Source of the DNA: Zea mays
Taxonomy: Eukaryota; Streptophyta; Magnoliopsida; Poales; Poaceae
Length of the DNA: 64,000 nucleotides
Direction: 5' to 3'
Assembly (NCBI RefSeq): GCF_902167145.1
Contig: NC_050098.1
Span: forward strand, 135,668,207 to 135,732,206
A program made the translations under genes and the position numbers. Shown here one piece after another: positions 1 through 10,899 of this stretch. Under the pieces are notes generated by a model. It made no database searches, was not told where the DNA came from, and saw only the letters and a list, made by a program, of their open reading frames with translations. The first letter of the stretch is position 1, and each line of letters begins with the position of its first letter.

Positions 1-2
1 TT

Positions 3-935
3 GGCTCGACAAATGACTATCATTGCAAGGAATTTGGTGAGTTGATGTCAAAGGAGTTCGAGATGTCAATGATTGGTGAGCTAACATACTTCCTCGGCTT
101 TCAAGTCAAGCAAATGAAAGATGGTAACTTTCTCTCACAAGAGAAGTATACCAAAGACTTGTTGAAAAGGTTCAACATGGAGAAGTGCAAACCAATCAAG
201 ACTCCCATGCCTACAAATGGACATCTCGACTTAGATGAGGGAGGTAACCCGGTTAATCAAACTCTCTACCGTTCTATGATTGGTAGTCTATTGTACCTTA
301 CCGCATCTAGGCCCGATATTATGTTCAGTGTTTGCATGTGTGCTAGATTCCAATCTAATCCTAAGAAAGCTCGTCTTCGCGCTGTTAAGAGAATTCTTAG
401 GTATCTCAGGCACACCACAAGCATTGGTCTGTGGTATCCCAAAGGAGCTACTTTTGATTTAATTGGCTATTCCGATTCGGATTATGTCGGTTGCAAAATT
501 GATAGGAAAAGTACTTCTGGGGGATGCCATCTGCTTGGTAGATCACTAGTTTCATGGACATCCAAAAAGCAAAATAGTGTTGCCTTGTCAACTGCCGAAG
601 CGGAATACATTGCCGCAGGTGCTTGTTGCACACAGATTTTATATATGAAACAAACTCTTCTAGACTATGGCGTAGTTCTAGAAAAGGTACCTTTGTTGTG
701 TGATAATGAGAGTGCCGTTAAAATTGCTAATAATCCTGTACAACACTCTCGCACCAAGCACATTGATATCCGTCATCACTTCCTTAGAGATCATGTTGCT
801 AAAGGAGATATCATTTTAGAAGGAGTGAGGTCGGAAGATCAATTAGCGGATATTTTCACTAAGCCACTTGATAAGACCCGTTTTTGCATGTTGAGGAATG
901 AACTAAATATTCTTGATCTCAGAAATTTTATGTAA
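3..935 (+). CDS. Copia pol, C-terminal part: end of reverse transcriptase plus RNase H (partial, 5' off window)
   Basis: The reading frame is open from base 3 to the TAA at 933-935, so the first Met at 42 is internal and not a start. The protein begins just after the YVDD-type loop of the RVT_2 reverse transcriptase. It includes the FEMSMIGELTYFLGFQV and [16 protein letters not shown] blocks. The Copia RNase H follows, with YSDSDYVGCK, ALSTAEAEYIAA, CDNESAV and HIDIRHHFLRDHV, ending in the LADIFTKPLD motif typical of the end of Copia pol. There is no stop or frameshift in the visible 310 codons. RNase H would degrade the RNA strand during reverse transcription in the virus-like particle. The sequence is about as well kept as a fairly recent element. 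Confidence 0.93.
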   Translation, partial: GSTNDYHCKEFGELMSKEFEMSMIGELTYFLGFQVKQMKDGNFLSQEKYTKDLLKRFNMEKCKPIKTPMPTNGHLDLDEGGNPVNQTLYRSMIGSLLYLTASRPDIMFSVCMCARFQSNPKKARLRAVKRILRYLRHTTSIGLWYPKGATFDLIGYSDSDYVGCKIDRKSTSGGCHLLGRSLVSWTSKKQNSVALSTAEAEYIAAGACCTQILYMKQTLLDYGVVLEKVPLLCDNESAVKIANNPVQHSRTKHIDIRHHFLRDHVAKGDIILEGVRSEDQLADIFTKPLDKTRFCMLRNELNILDLRNFM

Positions 936-1382
936 AATGACAAATGGTGTTGTCAAGCTTGCATTGCATATTTAAATTCCTTGTATTGCATCTAGGACTT
1001 GTCTAACCTAGTTGAGATAACCGCCAACAAAGCGAGTGAAAAAGCTTAACTCGGGTCAAACTTGACAAGTCTTAGTTTTTAAGCTTTTAGCACTTAAATT
1101 CTTACTCTTTATGCAATTATTGGTTCTTGAAATATGCATGAGGTACTGCACTTAGGGGGAGTATTCAAAACTCAAATCACTCTTGAAAACCCCTAGTGCA
1201 AGCCAAAATGCAAATTTCACCATTTGCCTATTTTTCTAAAAATTATCTAGCCTATGGCAAAATATTTTGAAAAGTATATGTGGGTGCCAATACCTGTCCC
1301 AACAAGTGTTATTTTGTGTGATTATAAGTTGGGATTTGGTTTGGTTGGGAGTTAGATAGAAAAATTCAAAATTTTCCAAACT
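936..1382 (+). other. Post-pol untranslated region with first polypurine tract
   Basis: AT-rich sequence with no convincing ORF. A G-rich tract (TTAGGGGGAG) lies near 1153-1162. It resembles the multiple polypurine tracts reported for Sireviruses and may be a decoy or ancestral plus-strand primer. Confidence 0.5.
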
Positions 1383-1572
1383 CTCCTCTGTCTGGGCTCA
1401 CCGGACAGTCCGGTGTGCACCGGACATTGCACTGTGCAATGTCCGGTGCACCGGTAGCCGCGCGCTAAAATTCATTTTCCCTGTGCGCTGTCCGGTGGTT
1501 CACCGGACAGCTACTGTGCGCTGTCCGGTGTGCACCGGACAGGCACTGTAGACTGTCCGGTGCGCCCATATC
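1383..1572. repeat. Palindromic CCGGAC/GTCCGG array outside the LTR
   Basis: About eight copies of GTCCGGTG/CACCGGAC halves occur here, arranged as direct and inverted repeats. Several combine into palindromes such as TGTCCGGTGCACCGGACA. The same arrays occur inside the LTR of this element (5620-5930) and of the element at 48766-57644. Here the array is internal, between pol and the accessory ORF. It is immediately followed by a TTTTAAAA-like stretch (about 1576-1585) and pyrimidine-rich leader-like DNA. Confidence 0.8.
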
Positions 1573-2601
1573 GCGTTTTAAAAAAAGGCCTCCAGCCCGC
1601 ATCCGAGCCAGAGGCTCACTCTTTTCCCACCAGCACCCGTTGCTCTCTGTTCCTGGCGATTCTCTACTCCCCCGCCGGCGAACTCCCTCCACCGGCGGCC
1701 ACCGTCCCCGACTGGGCTCCGGCGACCTCGTCTCCCTCTTCTTCCCTCCTCGGTGAGCAGAACACTCCCTCAGCTCTCCTCTCCCTCTGTTCTGATGAGC
1801 AGAGGCTCCCACTTCTCCCCTTTGTGCAATTCTTCAAATTCCTGTGAAATCCAATGAATCCTGTTGGTGGAATGTGTTCCTTTGTCCCTATTGTGTATCC
1901 CTGCAGGCTTTTAGCTCCTTCGGGAGGGTTTTCCCACCTCAAATAGCAGTTTCACCGAAACCCTAATTCCCTGCACGCCACGTGCTCGGTGAAATGCCCA
2001 AACCAGCCAAAAATGCTCCAATTAAACCCAAATTTTTCAGGCACCTTCACAACACTTCCAGTAACCTACTTGCCAAATTTCACGCCAATCCGAGATTCCA
2101 GGCTTCAATTTCACCAAATTTCCCGTTTTGAGCGATCGTTTCCGAGCCGTGTGCCCAAATCCCTTTTCTTCGCCTAAATTCAAACCAAGCACACACTTCA
2201 CTCATATTCACCTATATAAACCTATTCGTGAAGCATCGGCTCAATCCCATATCGTTTCGTGCCTCAATTCGAATTCCAAACCTCCTATGGCACTATTTAT
2301 CCTTCAAACGTCGTTTTCACGTCGTTTGACTTCTCGATCGTCTTGTCTCGTGTTTTCTGTGCCATATCTCTCTGTGTATGTATTTATTCACATTTCATAT
2401 GCTTATGACTATGTGACTAATACGTGCTCACCTCTTCTGTCATTTCAGTGACCTTGTTTGCCCGTGTGTCGTCTCCCGTCCTGCCTGGATCGTCACCTCT
2501 CGTGTGAGCTTTCCAGGTAGTCATCTCATCTTTTGCTAATCTATCGGTCATTATTGCTCTGTGCTTAGTCACTCTCTCTCATTTGCAGACATCAGTTCAG
2601 G
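1573..2601 (+). promoter_or_regulatory. Possible internal promoter and leader of the accessory ORF
   Basis: The kilobase between the palindrome array and the accessory ATG resembles promoter plus leader. There is a TTTTAAAAAAA element near 1575-1585, then C+T-rich sequence, then stretches with splice-like signals (a tttgcag acceptor just before the ATG, at about 2583-2589). Short ORFs are present but have no recognisable domains. An independent transcript is inference; in Sireviruses the downstream ORF can also be made from the genomic RNA. Confidence 0.35.
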
Positions 2602-4743
2602 ATGCCGCGCACGAAGAATGTGTCGGCGCCAGGGGGAGGCGATGATGAGGATCCTCGTCGCCCCTTCAGGCAGGTCAAGGGCAAGACTGTTTATTTGGAG
2701 CAGCAGGAAGGCCGCAAGAAGCGGCGTACGGACAGAGCAGCCCGTGCAGCGGCAGCAGCTGCAGCAGCCGCTGCACAGGCAGAGCTTGGAGATCAACCGC
2801 AGACTCCATCTGACCAGATCGCATACCGTGTTCGTCGTCTCGCCTCCCGGCGCTCCTCCACTCACACCTCTGCTTCCACTCCGCCACCCACTCTGCCTGC
2901 CCCCGTCACTCCTATTGCTCCATCCACCACCACAGCTATCCCCACTACCTCCACTACGTCAGCTTCCACTGCTCCTCCTCCTCCTGCTCCCGCTTCAGCT
3001 CCTCCTGTCCCTCCACCTCGATTCCGGGAGCGCGATGAGACTGAGGTTCGTCCTCTGGTTTCGGATCCTCGTCTGTTTGACCTTCAGCGTGCTACAGCGG
3101 CACGGGTACGCAGGTTCAGATACGTACCCGTGGAGACTTGGCTGCCAGCTCAGAGGGACCCTGCAGCAGGTGACCTTTTCAGCACGCGTACTCAGGAATC
3201 GTTTTTCAGAGCTCAGATGTCTGCTCAGATAGCTCTGCGTGTGCACCGTCTTTTGGATCTTCCAGCTTTTCTGCTTGCAGCCGGTGCTGACTCTGAGGCG
3301 CATCTCACCTATCTGCCTGGCCTTCAGACCCTTCTGACTATCAGCGGCAGATATGTTGAGGAGTGGGTCCGAGTCTTCTACGCCTCTGTTTGGATTGACC
3401 CGGATCGTCACTGGATGAGGTTCCGCTTTGAGCGAGAGGATGTCACAATTACTGCCAGTCAGATCCGTCAGCTATTTGGATTCCCTGAGTCGACGACTCG
3501 CCTTCACAGCCTCTGCTACGACACTTCTGACCCTCCTCGTCGCCCTCACGGCGGTGTGGCTCCGGGGACAGCTCACGTCGCGGCTCTGTTCCGCCTGCCT
3601 TTTTCAGATGGGTCGCGACGTTCACCGGCAGACTTTACTACAGCAGCAAAGTACTTATATGAGCTCATCAGACGGACTCTTCTGCCGAGGATGGGATACA
3701 GGGAGGCTACCACTCATATTCAGCTTTGGCTCCTTGGTGCCCTAGTCTCCCACTCTGAGTTTGACGTTGTGGACTTCCTGATTTGTGAGATCGAGGACAC
3801 CGTTCTGGATGGGATTCGTGCTCGTCGGCAGTTGCCCTATGCTCACTACTTGTGCCACATCTTTGCGCAGCTGATTCAGCCCCCTCGATTTCAGAGCACC
3901 CTTGAGGCCTCACGCCTCGTATTTGGATCCTACCGTCATGCGCCTGAGATTCCTGTGCCAGCTTCTACTCATGTTTTTGACTCTCAGACCGAGGATGCAG
4001 CTCTTCGACAGTTTGACACTCAGGGTACAGCAGCAGCTGATGATGATGATGATGATGATGACTTTGGGGTTCCTCCTCCGCCTCCGCCTCCTATGCCTCC
4101 ACGCTCACATGATCATGAGGCTGGGAGTTCTCGTGCTGCCCCTGCTACTCCTCAGGCTATGGACCCTGCTCTTGCTTCGATTCTCCAGACTCTCACTCAG
4201 CAGCAGGCTCACCTGGCAGCCGAGCAGGCCCGGTTATCCGAGAGCATGCTCTCGATGTTTCAGAACATGCAGGACAGGCAGGATGCTCTTAAGTAGCAGC
4301 TACTTCAGGATCGGGCTGAGAGTAAGGCATTCATGGCTCTCATGCTACAGCAGTCTGGTGTCTCAGTTCCTCCGGTTCTGTCTGCTCCACCTGCTCCGCT
4401 TCACGCTCCTGTGGTGCCATCGATTTTGTCAGGACCCCCTATTGGTACCTCTCCGCTCTGGCCGGTCACTTTGGCGTTCACCTCTCCGGTTCTCAGCTCT
4501 GTCTGTCCGCAGCCGCCAGTGCCACCAGCATCTGCTGTTACCACTACCGCTGTGGCAGTATCTGTGACCGCTTCTGTTCCGGTAGCTCCTGCAGCGCGGC
4601 CTCAGTCCGAGTCAGTACCAGCTCCAGCTTCTACCGCAGATCCTGGATCCGAGACTGACTCTGACCCTCCGTCGGCGTTCGCTCTGCTACCTCGACCACG
4701 ACCGGATGCGCCCCCGCCGCCTCCTCCTGCTTCAGATGTTTAG
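2602..4743 (+). CDS. Sirevirus accessory (env-position) ORF with plant-mobile-domain-like core, interrupted by an in-frame UAG
   Basis: ATG at 2602, first stop TAG at 4294-4296 (564 codons). The same frame stays open to a second TAG at 4741-4743, giving 149 more codons. The N-terminus is basic (MPRTKN, KKRRTDRAARAAAA) and looks like a nuclear or nucleic-acid-binding tail. A low-complexity Ser/Thr/Pro linker follows (about 90-140). The folded core (about 160-450) has VRVFYASVWIDPD, ITASQIRQLFGFP and LICEIEDTVLDGIR, reminiscent of the 'putative plant transposon protein' domain (Pfam Transposase_32). Then come an Asp run (about 476-483), a Pro run and a Gln-rich coiled-coil-like segment. The UAG interrupts that helix, and the 3' extension continues it before a Pro/Ala/Ser-rich tail. 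The codons after UAG are CAG CUA, the tobamovirus-type readthrough context. I see no signal peptide or clear transmembrane helix, so a true envelope role is not supported. Function is unknown. Confidence 0.7.
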
Positions 4744-5180
4744 GTTCAGGTCCCTTTTGGTGTTTGACGCCAAAGGGGGAGAGATATGAGTTATGAGAGC
4801 TAGGGGGAGTTAGAGAGTTAGTAGAAAGTCAGAGTCATTTTGATGTAATATATGTGCTTGCTACTCTCTGTACTAGCTTGATGTTTTTGGCTCACAAACT
4901 CGTCATATACTCTCGTTGCGTATGATTGACCGTGTGTATTATGTTTTCACCTTATATTTCATCACCAGTCTTCTAGCTCTTGTTTCATTAATTTAACTTC
5001 ACTTTTATATGAACAAGAATCTTATGATGTGTATGCGCTCACTCTTATTATTATGGTACACATTCTTTCTGTCAAAGATTACTGAGTATAACTAACCATT
5101 CTTTCTATTGACAGAATCTTCAAAACAAACTACTCTCACAAAACTTGTAGGGTTGTCATCAATCACCAAAAGGGGGAGAT
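4744..5180 (+). other. 3' untranslated region with multiple polypurine tracts
   Basis: Non-coding. It contains CCAAAGGGGGAGAGA at about 4770-4784, TAGGGGGAGT at 4801-4810, and the final tract CCAAAAGGGGGAGAT at 5166-5180, directly next to the LTR. The last is the expected plus-strand primer. The others are the repeated PPT copies typical of Sireviruses. Confidence 0.75.
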
Positions 5181-6674
5181 TGAAAGCATCTAGGCCCCTG
5201 GTTGGTTTTAGTGATTAATGACAACGTAATATTATATGTGACTAACGTGTGTTTTGCAGAGACAAATGGTAAGTTAGGTCGCATGACAGGTAGAAGTACT
5301 ACAACGGTGAAAACAATCCCGAAGATAAGAACTCGAAGCGACGGCTAAAACGACGGAACAAAAGGTGAAGGTCTACGGAGTCCGAGTGTCAAGGAGATGT
5401 GGACACTCGCGATTTAGTTAGGTCTTTTATTCTCTTTTAGTCGTACTATAAAGAGGGGTTGTCGATGAGTAGTTTGACCAAGAGAGTTCTAGTGTAGTGT
5501 TGGTGCACAATCACGCTCATATACAGTGCTAGGTGTCACTCTAGAACCCACACACAAGTTAGAGCGAAAACCGATTTGAAAATCAGCTGAAAAACAAGAG
5601 TTAGTGTTTCTGGCTTTGGGGCACCGGACTGTCCGGTGTGCACCGGACTGTCCGGTGCACCCTCTACCAGGTGGGGCCAGGCTGGTCCACGGCAGAGTCT
5701 TTCTCCTTCGCAGAAACCCGAGAGCGCAGCTTTCAGAGTTGAATTTTAGTGGCACACCGGACACCGCACCGGACTGTCCGGTGTGCACCGGACAGTGGAC
5801 TGTTCACTGTCTGGTGCGCCATGAGTCCAACGGCTCTCTGTCAGAACTAGCCGTTGGAAACGACCGTTGGCGCACCGGTGGCGCACCGTTGGCGCACCGG
5901 TGGCGCACCGGACTGTCCGGTGCGCCATCGCGCAGTGAATTGCCTGTAACGGCTAGTTGGTGGGTGAGGGCTATTTATACCCCCTCCACCCACCATATTC
6001 AAGGTCTTGTACTCCACATTTATTCCAGCACATTGCTAGAGCATTGCAAGCACCAAAAGCCTAGTGAGGAGATTAGAGAATCATAATCCGCGCTTGTTCC
6101 TCATTAGCGCTAGTGAGAGCCACCTAGAGCACACACCACTTGCATTAGGCTTCTCTTGGTCAAGCGAAAGTCTACGGCTTGTTACTCTTGGTGATCGGCA
6201 TCACCTAGACGGCTTGGTGGCGTTGGGAGCTCGGTGATCACCGTGAAGATCTTGTTGGTGACCCGACTCAAGTGTGTAAGCGGTCTCGAGGGATCCACCG
6301 CGCCGGAGTGGCAAAGGATCATCTCGTAGTGAGCACTTGGTTCTTGCGAGGACCAAGGGGGAGCGATACCCTTGTGCGGGTGCTCCAACGAGGACTAGTG
6401 GAGAGTGCCGACTCTTCGATACCTCGGGAAAAATTGGAGGAGTCTTCTAAACTTTGCTTTACATTCCGCACTTAATTCAAGCACTTTACATTGTGTATTT
6501 GTTTAGCAAGTATTTGAAGTTTTATCTTAGCTTTGTTACATTTCTAGTATTATATTCTTAGTGCTAGTTGTTGGGGTGAAGTTGGGCTCTTGTTTAGCTC
6601 TTGCTTAGGTTTTAATTAGTGTTGATTTTTAGAAAAGCCCAATTCACCCCCTCTTGGGCATCGTGATCCTTTCA
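5181..6674 (+). repeat. 3' LTR of the left Sirevirus (1494 bp)
   Basis: It starts TGAAAGCATC directly after the polypurine tract and ends GATCCTTTCA, with matching TGAAAG/CTTTCA ends. Internally it has GTCCGG/CCGGAC palindrome arrays (about 5620-5930), repeated GGCGCACCG units (5870-5925), a TATA-like CTATTTATAC at 5971-5980, and the CACCCCCTCTTGGG block near the 3' end seen in this LTR group. Confidence 0.88.
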
Positions 6675-6877
6675 CCTTTTAAGTCGGTTCCCTTTCCTGC
6701 TATCATGCCGAAGCTCCCTTGCGTATAGCTTCGGCTCTGCGCCAACCTTCGTACTCTTTGTGCTTCTTCACACTGTGGTTCTGATCCGAGTCCGAAGGTA
6801 CCTGTTCATGTATTACACTCCAGAAACATTGTTAAATCATGTTTTTGAGGACCTTCGGAAGACGAAGGCCCCCAACA
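6675..6877 (-). repeat. 3' LTR fragment of the Grande-like element
   Basis: It matches the outer 200 bases of the right LTR (13130-13335) and of the solo LTR at 45238-45920. It is cut on its left by the Sirevirus that ends at 6674. The rest of this LTR should lie left of the window. The GCGAGGGGCTAC read on the minus strand at 6878-6889 is the polypurine tract. Confidence 0.85.
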
Positions 6878-7189
6878 GTAGCCCCTCGCGATATAAATTT
6901 GTTAGAATAACGAATTCAGATTGCGATATGGACGAAGGCCCTAAGCCGAAGGTCCGAAAAAACACCTTCCCTTTGCTAGAATAGCAACAGTCAATGACAG
7001 ACGGGGCCCCCAAATTTGGAGCCCGCTGGTTGTATAAATAAGAACTCACCCCAAGCACATTTGGTACGCTACTTGCCGCCTTCTTTGCTTGCTCAAATTT
7101 TTAGCTCTCGCCTACCAACGTTTGCTTAGTTTTTTAGAATTTCTAAGCTTCGATTTTAAAAATATATTTTTACTATTTTCGAAGAAAAG

Positions 7190-10100
7190 ATGTCTCAAGA
7201 TAAAAAAGTTGTTGCTGAGACGAAGCTGAGCGGGGAGGAGAAGCTCCTTGAGGAGAAGACTGCTGGGTTTATTGAATCAATAGCAAAGACAAATACAAAA
7301 AAGATTACTAAGGAGATTTTAGAAGGCTTATCTCAAGATACCGATGACAACGACAGTTATGATGTGGAAAGCGGGGGCGAAGACTCCGAAGATCGGCCCT
7401 GGTGACCAAGTCATGCAGTTTTCGGAAAATCGACTATCAAACAGAGTCATCTTGATAATATGAGAGGCATGTATTTTCGAGATATGTCTATTGTGAGGGC
7501 TGACAACGGAGACAGGACTGCTCCTGTTCCCGAAGAAAATGAAGTCGTGATCTACCGAAGCTTCTTCAAAGCTGGGCTCCAGTTCCCCTTAAGCAAATTT
7601 GTGGTTGAAGTTTTAAAGATATATCAGATTTTCCTTCACCAAATTACTCCCGAAGCAATTATCAGAATGGGGATCTTCATCTGGGCCGTGAGGAGTCAGG
7701 GTTTGGAGCCAAGTGCAAAATGCTTTTGCAGCATGCACGAACTTTCGTATGAGACGAAGCCCTAGGGTAAAGAACAATATCATAACAATTTTGGTTGCTA
7801 TAGCTTCGTTGCTCGTTCTGGTTCAAGCTGCCCAGTGCCAACTTTTCAGAAGAGATGGCCCGGAGACTGGATGAAAGAATGGTTCTATGCGAAAAATGAT
7901 TTAAAGGCACGAGAAGACATCAAAGAGATCATCATGCGCCCCATCTAGCAGCGCTTCGGTCTCCGAAAATCGAAGGTAGAGATTGATGAGGCAGCCGAAG
8001 GATGCCGAAGGGCCTTCGACACAGTTTGCTCTTTCATTGGGACAAGGGATTTAATCCAGGAGCATATAGCCTTCAGAGTATGGCCACTTGTGGAGAAGTG
8101 GGAAATGCCGAAGGAGACTGTCACTAAGACTGGCAAAGGCGAGCTGGTTCGACTAAAATACACCTTTAGATATGGAGATAAATTTGATGAGCCGAATGAT
8201 GACTGGCTGAAATGTATCGAAGCTACAAGTGATGAACTTCTTGGGCCGTACTCCAAAGCAGAAGATAATGCATTATCTGCGGCCTTCGGGAGCCGAAAAA
8301 AGAAAAGACTAAATAGGGTTTTTGACACTATTGGATTTGTGTACCTTGACTATCGGTACCCGCTACAGGGTCAGAAAAGAAAAGGAGCAACTTCTGGGAA
8401 GGATGTTGCTTCAGCCGCTTCAAGCGAGCCTGCGCCGAAGAGGAAAAAGGTGAAGGTTCTTACTCACCGACCGCGCTGCATTGAACCGGCCATAGTGCCT
8501 GAATTTGTCGGTGAGACCTCTTCGGCTACTGAAGCCAAAGGACCTGCTCTTACGCAGAAGATTGAAGAGCCGGTCGCAGTGCCGAAGGCTGACAAAATTG
8601 AAGAACCAAGAGCTGAAGGGGCAAAAACATCAGAAGTTCTAAGCCCTTTGGCAGGAGTGGAGGCGCCGAAGACACAAAAAGATCTAGCGGCAACCCCAAG
8701 AGAAAAAGGGTGGTTAATGTATTAGATGTGCTAGAAACGATAAAAACTTTAAGCTCTACTCCAGGAAAAATTGCCAAGGCTTCGAAAATACAGATTGAGA
8801 CCGAGACAAAGATGACCGAAGCCGAAGCTGGGCCTTCAGTGCCCGCCAAGGAGAAAACCTCGAAAATTGGAGAAAAAGCAGCGGAAGAAGAAGGTATAGA
8901 ACATATTTTTGCCTGAAAAAGCTGCTGCTTCTGCTCTCGAAGCGTCTTCCGAAGTCCTTGATTATATTATTCGACACGCTTCGGGGAAAAGATTATTTGA
9001 AGAAGAAATTTTTGAAGCTAAACACTATGCCCGAGAACTGAAATACCCAAAAGGGGCCTTAGTGTTTAATGGCACAGACGAAGATGACTTCTTATATTGC
9101 CTCCCAGACAACAAAGAATTATCTGTCTGTCGGGAGATGGCCAGAAGTATGGGCTTTCCGAAGCTCGAAGCTGGCCTTTGTGCCATGACGAAGGACGATC
9201 TCGTGGATAGCCTTGCGTACAACAGTCTGAAGGAATGAAAATTGTGAATTTGGAATTTTATGAATTTCGAATTATTTTTTGGTTCCTATATTGATCCATT
9301 CATTCTTTCGTGTAGGGCTTAATACTTAGCAACGCCTTAAGGGCGCAAAAGAATGCCGAAGACGAGAGTTGCACTATTGCTCTCAATAACCTTCGAACAA
9401 AGGTTATTAACCTGAGGAACGAAGCTTTGGAAAAAGACAAAATTCTGCTTACATTGGTGGACAAAGTAAAGAGGGATGAAGCTAACTTCAAAACCCAATC
9501 TGGAGCCCAAAAAATTGAGATTGAAGACCTTCGGAGGCAACTAGCCGAAGCTAAAGAGAAGTGCACAGTCGCAGAAGCTAAACGAGGAATTAGCGAACAG
9601 TGGACAAATCATCTAGAGAAGAACGTTGAAGAACTTCGCATATCCAAGGAAAGATGCTTTGAAAAATCTATGGACTGTATGAAGAAGATAAAAACTAGCT
9701 TCGCCAACGTTGGTGCATATTCAAGCGAGGACAATATCATAAGAGGCGATCCTGAGGGTCCAATTGAGTGGATCAGTAGCGAGGCCGAAGCTTTTGAGGA
9801 AATTTTGAGTGGCCGTGGGGACGTCGGCGCCTTCTCTGGCGCGAGAGGAATTGCAGTTATTTTGGAGAAAGCAGGGTGCGAACATGTTAAAACTATGGCC
9901 CAAGCCGAAGCTGCTTTCTCCATTGATGATACGAAGGATCCCTCGGCCAAGGCAAGCTTAATAGGCGGAAATTTTTTTACTGACATCTGGGAAAATGGCG
10001 GCCGAGGGATGGCTCACGAAATAATAAAGAAAAGCGAAAAAGATACTCATGACACTAGAGAAGCAACAAAAACAGCTGAAAAGGCTGCGGAGCTTGAGAG

Positions 10101-10320
10101 ACGAATATGTATTACTTAATGATTTTTACCTTTGTTGTTTACTTTTGTGACTTCGAACTGATTTACATTTTCTACCGCAGCTGAACTATCTCCTCCCCCA
10201 GAGCCCTTCGAATCACTGTCCGAAGCAGAGGCAAAGGGATCATCAGAAATTATTAACATGGCTGAAACTATTATAGACGAAATCGTTACCCAACTGCTTG
10301 CTGACCGAAGCGACAGATAA
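7190..10320 (+). pseudogene. Antisense accessory gene of the Grande-like element (putative gypsy-type transposon domain), decayed
   Basis: This spliced-looking gene runs opposite to gag. Exon 1 starts at ATG 7190 and stays in one frame to about 8690 except for three stops (TGA 7403, TAG 7763, TAG 7946). A frameshift lies near 8650-8700, and coding resumes through 8710-9232. The core (about residues 85-270: FFKAGLQFPLSKFVVEVL, HQITPEAIIRMGIF) resembles the Pfam 'putative gypsy type transposon' domain (Transposase_28). Basic KRKKVKVL-type clusters and a Lys/Glu-rich stretch follow. The first donor looks mutated (AAG|GA at 9232-9234 where AAG|GT is expected). The next acceptor is the AG at 9314-9315. 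Exon 2 (9316-10108) encodes a long coiled coil, and exon 3 (10181-10320) an acidic tail ending in TAA. Role unknown. It resembles the antisense genes reported in Grande-type elements. Confidence 0.65.
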
Positions 10321-10899
10321 AGTTTTGAAAGAAGAAGAATAGTTATTGTAAAAACATGGCTAGATTATTAATGTAACATTTGCTGAACTATGCTTGTAAT
10401 ATTTGGTGCTCATGGGTCTTGAATGTAATATATGAATGGCTTTGTGATTCATTTCTTTGCGATGCATGAAACTTTTACATACATACCGTTTTTGAGCCTT
10501 CGGCGAAAAAACACCTTCCCTTCTTTTCATGCTTCGTAAAGAAGAACTTTTATGCTTCATGAGAAATCCTCCAATCGTCACAAAAACATTAATGCTTCGT
10601 CATCAATAGATTATTTCCTCCATATTAGAGCTGATGAAGCTGTATTTCTTCAAAACTTATTTTGTGCCTTAGCACAATTTCACTTTTTCGAAGCATCTTC
10701 CGAAGGTCAACATTGTATCCCCTTCTTGTGCCATTGATGCAACATGATGTATGACGTTATGTTATGCGAAATGATGTAATGATGTTATGATATGCAAAAT
10801 GTTGCCTGTGCCGAAGACACACACACATCCCCATAGTGGAACACACAATCTCTTTGCCGTTTATTTTTCGGCTTCACCGCTTATTTTTCGGTGTATCAG
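10321..10899. other. Non-coding interior of the Grande-like element
   Basis: AT-rich sequence with scattered CTTCG words and no supported ORF. On the plus strand it follows the stop of the antisense gene. Confidence 0.5.

Larger units (their letters stand above)
1..6674 (+). mobile_element. Sirevirus-type Copia retrotransposon, 3' part (RNase H, accessory ORF, 3' LTR)
   Basis: The window opens inside the reverse transcriptase of a plus-strand Copia element. It continues through RNase H, an accessory ORF after pol, several G-rich polypurine tracts and a complete 3' LTR (5181-6674). Its 5' part lies left of the window. Repeated AGGGGGA tracts, an ORF downstream of pol and palindromic GTCCGG arrays are Sirevirus traits. 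The right edge lies inside a Grande-like LTR that resumes at 6675, so this element inserted into that LTR. The expected 5-bp target duplication on the right is CCTTT (6675-6679); its partner is outside the window. Confidence 0.85.

Noticed and set aside
2561..3232. Alternative ORFs overlapping the accessory gene (also 2995-3411, 3902-4567)
   Set aside because: Shadow frames of a Ser/Pro/Leu-rich gene; no domain and no start context better than 2602.
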